Made by a program: the position numbers and the translations under genes. Below the pieces are notes generated by a model. The model made no database searches and was not told where the DNA came from. It saw only the letters and a program-made list of their open reading frames with translations. Of a stretch of DNA of 64,000 nt, positions 51,201 to 61,374 are shown piece by piece. Source of the DNA: Lineus longissimus (Eukaryota; Nemertea; Pilidiophora; Heteronemertea; Lineidae); the NCBI RefSeq assembly GCF_910592395.1, contig NC_088310.1, forward strand, positions 23,639,491 to 23,703,490, given 5' to 3'. How positions within the stretch are numbered: the first letter of the stretch is position 1; every line of letters begins with the position of its first letter.

Positions 51201-54200
51201 GTGACGAAACTCTTTCTTGTGGAGTCCTGGCCTGATCCGGGTATCTTGAAGACCCGCCTGGAGTCATCATCACCAGCGTCAAACCCTGCTTCAGCGAAAG
51301 GATCAGCATCACCAGCGCTCACCCAGCCAACGTTATCATCCCAGTACATGAGCATGACGTAACTGTCGCGGCCGTCTGAGATGACCGCAAGTTGGTAGTT
51401 ATTCGTCTGGAAATGATGATTTGACAATGATCACCAAATAATATGCCCATTGACACATAACAGGCTTGTCGAAAGCAGGACATTTCGGCTGTCCATCTAT
51501 TGCCAGTTACGCATATATGGTAGTACTAAAATTGCCATTAAAAATGTTCTTTTTAGACAGCTGTTCTTTTTAACCAGCTAATTTTTGTTGAAAAAATACC
51601 ATAACTGAACTCATAAGTCCATACAATTACTACCGTATCTTAATAAACAGTATTCTTGGCGTTACTACCAATTACATGTATAGTTACTTCAAGAGTTCAG
51701 AACTAACGAAAGGGGAATCTCAGAATCTAAGCAGTGAAAAAGCTATATACTATCTCCTTAATAAGTTAGAATTGCTATGCTAAGTAAATGTAGATCGTAA
51801 ATTCAGGAGTGAGACTTGGTGAACACTTACGACCTGGTCATTGGACTTGATGCCAACATAGTCAAATGTGAAAACGAATACACCTCTGGCCTGGAAATCA
51901 GGTCTGTTGGCAAACGTTTGCACTTGTTTACTGGCTCGTTCCAGCGTTTTTGCCTTGGTGGTCTCTCTAAAAGAATGACGAGATCGTAGTTGTGAAATGG
52001 TCCAGCGTGAGCGTAAAACTTACATTTTTGTCGTCTGAACCTTCCTGTGCGTGATCTTAATCTACATACTTAATGTACATCCAAGGCGATGGTAAAATGT
52101 TGTTTTATGTGATCTTTAACTATTTACCACCATTCAAAGCCGAAAGATTCGCCGTAGGTGCGGCCACGCCCCACACTTCTGCTTCTGTTTCTGCTTCTCT
52201 CAAATACTCTATTGACGTATTTCGCCGAGGTGGTGGTGTGTGTTGTAACCGTAGACGGGTAACGGTCAATGGTGCCTTTCACTTACCTGTAGTAGATTAA
52301 CCCCCGATTAGTTGTATCAGTATTTCCTAAATAAAGGGCTATCACCGGCATTCTGAGGGGCAGTGACTCACGGCCATACCGGGCTGGCGGCTGGCGGAAT
52401 GATATGTAGCCATTGTCACTCACCTGAAAGCAGAGGACGGAAAAAAAGATACCAGAAAGTTATTTTAAAAAGACAGCTTGAACGATATAATTTAAAAACT
52501 ACAGACGTCATTTCCTCGTGCTACCATTTTAGAACCAATTGGGATATCCCATCCGCCGCTTAATTCTATCACTATCAACCATCTCCAAAGCAGTATCTTT
52601 GAAGACGGCTTTGTTGAATTGTTGGATTCGACGGATCATCGGAATTAAACGGATACAATGTACAAGAAAACATGTAATTCAACGACGATGAATATACTCA
52701 ATCCACTGGAGTTGGTGGCCAAAATAATTTCGACTAGGTTTTTTTATCAAGGGTTAAATGAAGTATGGAAACTAGTAGTCGCGCCCAAATGCCTCGAACT
52801 CTGCCCTTTACCTCAGCAACGATCGTGGTCATTATACTGAGACACCACGGGGCGATAAATAGCGTACTTGCTCGACTGAACAGTTTGAAACATTCGGATA
52901 CAATTGTGTCCCATTGTGACGGGAATTCGAAAATAAAATGTCCTGTGTTGATATGTAGCAGATGTCTTCGAAGGCTTGATTGGTGCATAATGATTCCAAT
53001 TACCGATAATATAATTATTCTGTTCATAACATTGTTGTCTACGAACCAGACAAATCTATCGAAGTTACAAAGTCTGATAGCATAGAGATACGGAATGGTG
53101 TTACTGTGAAAGAAGTGATGGTGGAATCTTGTATTGGTACACGATTGCAGATAGCGGAGATACGGAATGCTACATAGGAAAGACTGGGACCGGCGAGTCT
53201 GCTCTGAGTAGGCCCTCTTCAAATAGTGTAGTCTATTGAAATCATTTAGGATGTCACTGAGCCATTGATGTAAATCTCATGGACACACTGAATTCGGAAA
53301 TGCTAGGGAAGTCCCTTAAGTTATAAACCAGTGTGATACCTTAAGGCAATTTGTTTTGTTTAACTTTCTACTCTTTTGCAACAATATGTGTTGATATAAC
53401 AGTATTTGAGCTTACTATTTAACAATGTCATGCTTTAAAATCGCTGTATAAAGTTAAATGCATGCATTTTGAAGTCAGCCAGTCGTGGAATTAACTTACT
53501 TAGAATATAATCACTGTAAAACCCACTTGGCCTATTCATTTATATTTTACTCATTGCGTTAGTTTTTAGGGGTACGATTTATCAAGTTATGATGGCACCT
53601 GTCGTATGAATTATTGACAACTTATGCCCTATAAATGTAGTATAATAATCCAATCGAGGTCGTTGATAAAAATCTGGGTCTAATAGTCATCCGATTAGTC
53701 AAACGGTGGTGTAAAATCAATGAGTTCAAGACTTTTTTATGTATGTGGATTGAAAGTGTAATGAGTGAGAATTGACTCGGCTCTCGAAAACGCAAAAGCA
53801 TATTCTCTTTGTTTACGATTACATGTAATAACAGAAGAAGTTCACCTCTTCTGTCTCTTTTAATCTGAGGTTTTTTTTTAAAAACTTCTCCACGTTTTCA
53901 ATTGTACATAGTCTCTTGATGATCGGTGGTCCGATTCTTCACCCGAATGAAAACAAATCTGTCCAAAACTATTCCAAATTGCATGGTGGTCGACCCTTTT
54001 TTCACCGACGAGCGTATTAAGATGGAAAGGTGACCAAATTCATCCACCCCGAGGTCATGACCTTACAGGAAGATACCTAATACTGCTGTGTGGTCGAGTA
54101 ACCTCAAAACATGTCATTTTTGTGTATCACGACATCTGGACCATCTCGCCCAAAAGCAAGAATAAGGGCTATTATAATGATGAATTGAGTGTGAAATCTT

Positions 54201-55207
54201 TTTGAAATCCTTTATATTTTACATCCTTTCATATTTTGCATCTATGCTAAATGCTTCTTTTATGCTCTGTCCGAGAAGTAGGCCAATGATGACAACCATG
54301 ACATATCTTGATGTTGTTATTCTCCCGTCCTTCAGCAGCAGTCGCCGATAAGAATAGATCATATACGCGAGACTAATTCTTTGCCGATTTTTGCACGAAG
54401 TGCCACTTTTGTTCAGGTTCTGAAGATTTATAAAGATTTCAAGCTCTGTGGTTTTTTTAAAGGTCAGTCGAGGTGAAAGTCTTTGAGTGAATGCAGGATG
54501 GCTAATGCAACTACCATAGTGGACCATTCAACCACTGGCACGGTGATCAAAGCTGGAGCCCAACTGACAACACTCATAAAATAACTATTTTGATGATTAT
54601 TGTCAGACATGTCAGAAGGACGGGCGTTTTAATTATCATGTGCATGTGATTCAATATAGAAGATACCCATAAAAAAAGTAGCCCAAATTAAGTATCACCA
54701 CTTAAGCTCTGTGCACGGTGGCTTGTTTCATAAAGCATCTTTTACACTTGTCATGCCAGTAATCAATGCTGTATAAACCAATTAGCTCTACTTTTAATTG
54801 GCACCATTAACGTTAAAAACATTTATGAAACCAGCCTTTGAATAGAATATGACGACGGTGCGGTATAGATTCACACTTGCTCTGATCGAAACCAGAGCGG
54901 CCTGATCACGTTTCACCAACACGTTAAGGTAATGCAAACGTCCGGAGTTTTATCTACTATCACAAGAATAACTTTCCTTTTTTAATGGAAGATATCGAAA
55001 TCAAGCACTACTTACGAAAACGCTCTGGTAGTATTGGTCATAAAATGCAATGGGTACTTGTAAACGAAACTCGTCCGAATTCGAATCCTCGCCTAAATTC
55101 AACCGCAAGTCCCCTTCTAAGTCACCGAAGTCGAAGAAATAGTCTATGGGGACAGAAGACACACACACGAAACACACAAGTAGCGAAATAAGCTGTAAAT
55201 CCATCAT
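36244..55207 (-). CDS. NID: Nidogen (entactin), basement-membrane linker, complete, 24 exons, ~1,413 residues
   Basis: Exons: 55016-55207, 52287-52423, 51831-51966, 51201-51406, 50869-50966, 50403-50561, 49796-50029, 49194-49391, 48649-48870, 48284-48406, 47958-48080, 47527-47655, 45913-46497, 45125-45247, 44501-44872, 41673-41801, 41163-41288, 40720-40833, 38588-38710, 38132-38303, 37505-37662, 37190-37313, 36821-36939, 36244-36383. Sum 4,242 bases, frame kept throughout. Order: signal peptide ([16 protein letters not shown]); NIDO domain (about 20-275); one EGF; G2 beta-barrel (exons 7-9, [30 protein letters not shown]); ten EGF modules; YWTD propeller ([33 protein letters not shown]); C-terminal EGF. 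In family members G2 binds collagen IV and perlecan and the propeller binds laminin gamma. No thyroglobulin type-1 module is visible. One gene only, so the NID1/NID2 split is not applicable. Confidence 0.95.
41948..42100 (+). repeat. 5' LTR of the gypsy element (153 bases)
   Basis: Starts TGTCCTGTAAGTG and ends CTGACATGACA. Its last 88 bases (42013-42100) match 44144-44231 with 5 differences and no gap, which places the insertion some time ago. The start is inferred from the TG dinucleotide next to the duplicated CATAT. Confidence 0.85.
42101..42115 (+). other. Primer-binding site complementary to tRNA-Leu 3' end
   Basis: TGGTGTCAGAAGTGG begins at the first base after the LTR and is the reverse complement of the 3' end (CCACTTCTGACACCA) of animal tRNA-Leu of the CAA/CAG type, including the added CCA. 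This confirms the LTR border and the plus-strand orientation. Confidence 0.85.
42217..42466. mobile_element. 250-base MITE nested in the gypsy leader, with CCCGGTAA target-site duplication
   Basis: The ends are inverted repeats of about 30 bases: GAGCGTTTTTTTGTACAGG and GTAGGTTCGTAC on the left are mirrored by GTACGAACCTACC and the A-run ending CTCGCT on the right. CCCGGTAA lies on both sides (42209-42216, 42467-42474), giving a 7-8 base duplication as for hAT-type elements. The small open frame inside has no known domain. The element separates the primer-binding site from the gag remnant, so it inserted after the retrotransposon. Confidence 0.85.
42475..42890 (+). pseudogene. Degenerate gag remnant of the gypsy element
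   Basis: Across shifting frames the translation shows a Gag capsid-like order: AADWELF, a [13 protein letters not shown]-like block, [12 protein letters not shown], and LLNETN near [12 protein letters not shown]. This matches the usual Gag layout of Mag/SURL-type Ty3 elements as I remember it. Several frameshifts and stops break it. The end of gag, the protease and the start of pol are partly lost before 42980. Confidence 0.6.
42975..44143 (+). pseudogene. Degenerate pol: reverse transcriptase and partial RNase H
   Basis: RT blocks in order: [52 protein letters not shown], and the catalytic box as CIMDDIVEF (usually HMDD or YxDD), followed by [14 protein letters not shown] at 43704-43706 ends the longest frame; the connection and RNase H continue beyond it (EISRVI-type [12 protein letters not shown] block) with more shifts, until [12 protein letters not shown], where the sequence jumps into the 3' LTR. 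A one-base shift near 43112 separates the N-terminal RT piece from the rest. Non-functional. Confidence 0.88.
44144..44231 (+). repeat. Truncated 3' LTR of the gypsy element (88 bases)
   Basis: Same length and sequence as 42013-42100 apart from 5 substitutions, ending CTGACACGACA and followed at once by the CATAT duplication. The left edge coincides with the deletion joint in RNase H. Confidence 0.88.
45913..46370 (-). other. Gly/Asp/Pro-rich linker of nidogen, encoded in exon 13
   Basis: Exon 13 (585 bases) is far longer than the other single-EGF exons (123-129 bases) because about 150 codons follow its EGF. After a Thr-rich start ([16 protein letters not shown]) the linker consists of GGDGEGPDG-like repeats with no cysteine. 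It contains one RGD (PDRGDGG, codons at 46223-46231). The DNA is a purine/pyrimidine-skewed imperfect repeat (CATCAGGACCCTC units on plus). It probably forms a flexible acidic rod between EGF modules. Borders are clear; function is inference. Confidence 0.85.
52424..55015. other. Nidogen intron 1
   Basis: The largest intron of the gene (2.6 kb) separates the signal-peptide exon from the NIDO exons. It is AT-rich and holds a MITE-like hairpin at 54720-54836. Open frames at 52734-53222 (minus) and 52765-53085 (plus) overlap one another and have no recognisable domain. First introns often carry enhancers, but no motif here is strong enough to name. Confidence 0.6.
54720..54836. mobile_element. 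Short MITE-like hairpin (117 bases)
   Basis: GGCTTGTTTCATAAAG at the left end is mirrored by ATTTATGAAACCAGCC at the right end, with two mismatches. The interior is non-coding. Target-site duplication not certain. Confidence 0.6.
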
Positions 55208-58200
55208 TTTGTAGACGCAGCTGCACGCGGAAGCAAGAGCTGTCGGGTGTTTGAGAGCGAAGCGTGCACTGCTTGCCCGTCAGGTTAGACTCCCGCGGGA
55301 CCCTGTTTTGTTTGCCTTAGCGAGGTGTCCACTGATAGGCAGAGCAATTTGCGATAAGGCTGACACGGAAGAGTGTTGAAATCTCAATGTTAAATATAAA
55401 TATTCCTCGCCTTTTCTGATTAAAATGTACGAATTGTCAACAAAACATCCAAATGATAGTGATCGTGTGAAATCACTTAATGAATGTAATGTCAGTGTTG
55501 TATCACTAAAAGATCCAGGTTCGTGAACGTGCTTTTCGAATCGGTCAGCGGTATTAAAATATGACCGAATTATTCTTATATGTTTCCTTTCAAAATTAAT
55601 CAACCAGACATTAAGTAAAGAATTATTTGAATTGGGAGGTGAAGTAAAAAATCTTAGCTTTGACAACTATTATAGAAGGTGGAACTACACCATTTGTGCA
55701 AGATTTTTGACTCTTAAGCAGTAAGACGTGGTCTTCTTAAATTACACTTTAGTTGAAAGAAGAAAACAGAAAATTCATTGAGAGAAATGGTTGAAAGAAA
55801 TTAGCGCCGGGCACCTTTCTTTGAAAATGAAAAAGTCATTCAACTTGACATATCAGTACTTCGAGGTAACAGCGTTTGAAATAGGAAATAGAAAAACAAC
55901 CGTTGAGAGGACACACGTGTATATACGTGCATGGTAGAAGTACAAGTATTACGCTTATCATAATAATTTATTTCCGAGGCAGTCCATTTTCATCCTATTC
56001 GTACTTCCTTCATGTTAAGGGCCGAGGCCGATCCATTGTGTCGGGAGTGTAGATTCATTACGATAGACCAAGCTTGCTAGCTATTGCAATCTTCGTTTGA
56101 GACCAAGATTTTCGTCGTTGTGGAACGGACGGATACACGTCCAATGACATCTCTTTCACTATGACCATGCAATCATCAACTTAGCTATGACAACAGACTA
56201 CCGTCGTTATCCTTTATTGCTACCGATAACCCTTCGAATCATTATGATCTATTTCTTCAGAAATATATTTTTGACTTTAATCTCTAAACAGAGTTTAGAT
56301 GTTCGTTTCTTGTTTAAATATCGATATAGATTGAAGACTATCAGAGATTACTAGGTTAATCAATGAAGAGTATTAATCATTTGAGATCAAAAGGCACTTG
56401 TATACAAAGGCATAAAGGCATAAAGGCATAAAGGCTAAGGTACACACTACATGTGCAGGTACATATGCATGTATTTTCAGGGGTTTAACCCATTAATGGC
56501 CACCTTGATAAAAACTAGGCTTGCTAAATGCCATAGTATAAGAATAAAGTGAAAACATGTAAGGTGAATCATAGCGCGAACTGTATAGTACGCAGTTAGA
56601 AGAGACACTTTTATGGCAGTCCTGCAGCCTTTGCATCCAAGGAACATCCTAGCGGGAATTGTCTACAGGATTGGATACTTTAAGGCAGTTTTAAGATATA
56701 CTTTTGTGGCAGTCCTGCAATCCAGCAGCCGATATACATGGTCGAAAAATGCGTGTTGGTTAAGTCATACAAGTGATTGAAGACGTCAACCCGGTGTATG
56801 TTGTCGCCGAGGGACCCAGTTATGGAGGGTAGTTTGGGGTTCCGCCTTCAAATCGTCCTCGTCTCAAAACTTATTTTTTTCTTCCGCATATTTTCCATAT
56901 TGTGCGTCAGGCAAGTCCATCAGCGCCAAACACTTGACAACATGTAACTTGACCAAGTGTTTGCATCATTTTATTGACGAATATTGATCGGCATACAAAT
57001 GCGGGTCAACTTGACCGTCACAACGCACGCGCTTAGTGTGAGAATGCTTCGTAAATAATGTAGGCCTTGATACTTACAATGAGGAATGATATTTATGAGA
57101 AAATTATGGTCTACAGATTTTTAGTTCGCTACGAAGCTACACATTCAGCTAGTTTGCAGAACAGATGTTCATCGGGGGAAAGCTTAGGCCTAAGCATAGT
57201 GTTCCTGAAGGACACCCGGCAGCGAATTTCTTTTTCCTGAACCTTTGGGGCACTACAGTGTACCTTTGTACAGGGACTTTCAGCCAATCAGATTTCGACA
57301 AATACATGACGTCAGAAGTCTTAGAAACTTTAGAGCAGTTGGTAGAGCGCTCGTCAGAAATGGCAGAATACGATGTCGATCCAAAGGTCGCGAGTTCGAA
57401 TCCGGTTGTGGACAACATTTTTCTTTTTCTTTTTTTCTTTATATTTTATTTTTATAATGAGTTTCTTTTCCCTTGTTATTTAGATTTTGGATATTTGAGT
57501 TATGCTGCCTGCAACATACCTACAGAAAAGACAATAACAATAGCCCATCTCCAAGATCCAAGGGATAGTCCTTCAGATGTCATATTGAGCATGAATATAC
57601 AATGAGACTTGTCATAATATGAATGGTCTTCCTCCAGTATGAATATGTTTCTCTGCAATGAGACTTGTCTTTCGATACTGCCTCATGTGTATGGTCTTCC
57701 TCCATTATATTTTGATACTGTATGCTTCAAGTTTGAGTAACAAGCACAAAACAATAGAAGCAAGGATTTTCAGGATTTGTATGATTTATTGCAACAGTGA
57801 AACACACCAGAAATATACATGTACTACATTTCTAATACATATATTTCATCACCATGAATAGCATCAGGCATGTCCAAGAAAGAACAGCTGGAGATCTGAG
57901 AACAGCGTTATTTGAAGCATCATTTTACAGAAATATCTATTGATATAATAGCAAGTTCTACTACGCAGTTTCATGATGACGCCCCGATGAAGACACAGAT
58001 TTATCGGATTCTGATTGGCTGAGAACCTGTGCACAAATATACACTGTACTGCCCGAAAGGTTCAATGAAAAAAAAATCCGCCACCCGGCTAAACAAGTAT
58101 TGCAGGCCTGAATTATTTGTATACATGTAGGTCGTAGAGTGTTTCAATGTAAAATCGATCACGATATGTCTTTTTGCAGAAGGCGACGTTTATGCAAGCA

Positions 58201-59656
58201 TCAGACTGTATATTTTTGATATTGCCCAGGGCGGTGTCATAGGATTAAGAACTCATATAAACTGGAAAATCAGACTATTTCGATGATCAAACAATGCTTA
58301 GGTCTAGTTACCCAGACAGGGTGAACAAATCTAAGTGTGTTTGGGAACCAGTATTTCCTTGTTGTGAACCGTAGGCCTACCCCGATTGTATACAATCTGG
58401 GATCACATGACGGCGGGCTCGAAATCACATGAGTGTGCGTCATGGTGTCCCGTGATATCTTTGTGAATGAAGCGTAGCACTGCGCAATGAGTTAATGGGT
58501 ATACATAGATATAAACTTTGTAGTAGACCCATATATCTGTCAGTCGAACATTGAACTTCCCGGTAAAGGTAGGTGGGCGAATGCGTAATATATTTTTCTT
58601 TCTGCAGTTAGTGTATGCATGCTCATATATTTAGGTAAAACTTGGTTATCAATGTTTCGCGTGGCATCCTACATCCACAAGAGTATGCTTCCCGCCGGGC
58701 AATCGGTGACGGCAAGTATGCAAGAAATTATCTGAGCCGTCTATTCCAGATGTTATGACGTCACGATGGAAGATCCTTAATCCTTAATTGAAGCATGTAT
58801 CTAAACTTCTCGTGACACATCTTTCTCTAATCCCTTATCTCGATTTTAACTTGATGCCTGGACCATGATTAATGAGAAATCTACAAAGCTGTGAGCCGTT
58901 CGGCGGATCGAGAAACAGTCCAGACGATCTATAGGCATTGGCGTATCATAAATCCTGAGACGACCCATTTCATGAATGTTTTAAATAACCTTCTTCAAAG
59001 GAAAACATATTTGTTTTTGAAAATCACCATGAGAGAGGACTTCAGTGATTGTCAAAATGTAAAAATAGCCCAATCTCATGGACATCGAACTAAACAACGC
59101 AAAATGGCATATATTTCTGATCAGTTGATATGTTTTTATTACACTATATGGAACCCATTTTAGTAAGAAAGAGATCAAGTGCGAGTCGGTGCAAGTGTAC
59201 TCCAATATTTTCAAATGGATACATTTCAACTTAAGTTTTTCTTGACTTTGACCACTTTATGTAACCCGATTTCAGTTATCACAACAGTCTCGTTCGTGTG
59301 ACCTATGAAAGTGTCACATATGCGGTCACCTTCAATGAAGTATCAAACTCCCTGTCGGACGGGCACGATTGGCCACTTGATCCTTTAAGTTTGCCTTCCA
59401 TCCTATATTGTAAGCTGGATACATGTAAGTGCATTGTGTACTTGTCTTTCTATTTCACTTACAACAGAATTGCACTGAAATGCTCATAGGTTGGCTTATA
59501 CTTGAGAATGACCTTTTTGAGCTGAATGTAGTTCTCGGAATTCTGGTCCAGGAATTTACGAGACTCTATGTTTCATGCACAGGCACTTTCAAAATAGCAA
59601 CATATCATTCCTTTTTCAGAGGCAAATCTTTTGTCGTTCACCTGCAGCCGTCCAAC
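55208..59656. other. Intergenic between nidogen and the NPC2-like gene
   Basis: The region contains the nidogen promoter (minus) and the NPC2-like promoter (plus), diverging from it. Apart from a 10-base tandem repeat (AAAGGCATAA units, 56407-56440) and a tRNA-like repeat at 57320-57440 I see no recognisable feature. Open frames at 55280-55666, 57165-57605 and 58891-59163 have no known domain; the 57165 frame runs through the tRNA-like repeat and is therefore not believed. Confidence 0.6.
57320..57440 (+). repeat. tRNA-like SINE with A and B boxes and T-rich tail
   Basis: TAGAGCAGTTGGTAGAGC fits a pol III A box and GAGTTCGAATCC a B box, followed by a T-rich run that would stop pol III. The bases between do not fold into an anticodon arm and the flanks do not pair as an acceptor stem, so it is a tRNA-derived repeat or a decayed tRNA pseudogene rather than a working tRNA. 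Confidence 0.6.
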
Positions 59657-61374
59657 ATGAAGTCCATCCTCGCATATTTTGTTCTCGTCTTGTGCCTTAG
59701 CGCAATCATGGCGCGGAAGTTGAACTTTCGCCCTCGCTACCGGCCGCGGCTTCTCGGAGATTCCGGCATGATTTGGCATGATTGCGGTAAGTTTAGCAGT
59801 GAGTTTCTCATTTTCTTCTTGGTGTTTATATTATTTGTCATCCTGTGACACATATTGGAGGTATAACAGTAAATCTTATAGACTCATACACTATACATAA
59901 TGGCCTAGTGTAAAGGTGCAAACAGATTTCAGTAAAAGTAGTTATATGTACTTCCCTTTATTCATGTCCGATTTATTACAATGTACATTGTTACGTGGCT
60001 TATGGGTGTTTCCTTAAACAGTCAGAAGGAGTTTGGCTTTTTAACTTCCCATCGGGGTTGTCTTGAGGCCAAACTTAACAGTAATTAATATCAAGCGTTC
60101 TTTCTGTAACTCCCCTATACGAGAGTAAATTGTACCGGCAAGGTACCGGTTAATAACGAATAATATATTGATGTTCTTCAGTATCACCCGGCAGTGTTCT
60201 AGAGAGCGTCGACATTTCGCCATGGGAATCGAGCGATGGCAAGGCTGTGATGATTCAGGGGAAATCTTACAATTTCACTGTCGTCTTTAAAGCAAGTAAG
60301 TAAAAAACACAATATTACAGGTATCGAAAGAATACGTCCGGTATGGCATGGATCTAAGATCCGATTTAGAAGTCGGAAAAATATAAGATTTTATGTTATG
60401 ATCGTAGGCCATATAGCTTTAAATCACTGAAGAATCATTGAAAAGTACGGTAGGACGAATTATCCTGGACAGGAAGTTGAGGTCAAATATATCTCGTATA
60501 TTAGTATATACTGGTATCATCTTTCCATTCATCGACCTGTTCCTATACACAGCCAATGAGTGGAGTGTGTGGCCAAGTTTGGCTGTGTCACGGTCACGAT
60601 CATGATAATTTTGGGAGTTCTTAGATAAAATGACTACGGCATTGTGTCTAACCCATGCCTAATGGTAACGGTTTATAACATCAAAATCTTTGCGAATCAT
60701 GCATGCAAGTTAAAACTGAAAATCTCCTTTTCTGATTTTAGCCAAGGACGCGACAGATGCTGTCACCCATGCTTATGGGCAGTTAGGACCTGTACCAAGA
60801 ATAGAGTGGCCACTGCCTCATCCAGATGCGTGTGGTGATCCGATTGGCACTGTGACATGTCCTCTGAAGAAAGGAACAACTTACACATACAGGAAAAATG
60901 TTCATGTGTCGACGTATTATCCGCCAGTAAGTCATATGAAAACATGGAATTATGTCAGTGTGACTTTACACCACATCATGATTACGATCACATCATTTTA
61001 AAATGAAGCTACGTCTTACTTAGTATCTTCAGATCCCGTGACGTTATAGCGTCAGTGGCGGACGGAACATGTAATGACCATCTTTCATCCGCTCGCATTA
61101 TCAAGCCTCAGCTAAACGACCATTGCGTATACATGTACATGTATAACATTTTTTGAAAAGTGGACTATCAATCTCTTCTTTGCTCTTTCAGTATCAGTAC
61201 CTAGCTTATTGGGAACTTCACAACGAAAATGACGAGAAGATATTCTGCGTGGTGTTTCCCTTGACGATAAGGAGTAGATGGTCGGATAACACCTTATCGA
61301 TCCGAGGAAAAACAAGAACGGGGGACGATTTTCAAAGCTTCATGCAGCTTTTGTCAAACAAGCCATTTGTTTAA
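59657..61374 (+). CDS. Secreted NPC2-like ML-domain sterol/lipid-binding protein
   Basis: Exons: 59657-59786, 60182-60295, 60742-60926, 61192-61374 (TAA); 203 residues, frame kept with AG/GT borders. The start gives a signal peptide (SILAYFVLVLCLSAIMA) followed by a basic stretch (RKLNFRPRYRPRLL). The ML domain spans about 40-165: HDCVSPGS, a KSYNFTVVF strand with an N-glycosylation site, a DAC...TC pair, KKGTTYTY and WELHNENDEKIFC. In NPC2, cysteines pair 1-6, 2-3 and 4-5; here the equivalents of 1, 4, 5 and 6 are present but the 2-3 pair is replaced by SPWESSDG. About 35 extra C-terminal residues follow the usual end (RSRWSDNTLS...SNKPFV); human NPC2 has 151 residues. NPC2 passes cholesterol to NPC1 in lysosomes; sterol binding here is inferred from fold only. 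A possible poly(A) signal AATAAA is at 62030-62035. Confidence 0.88.

Noticed and set aside
57165-57605. 146-codon plus-strand frame in the nidogen-NPC2 interval
   Set aside because: Passes straight through a tRNA-like repeat and its T-rich tail, shows no domain, and has no splice partners.
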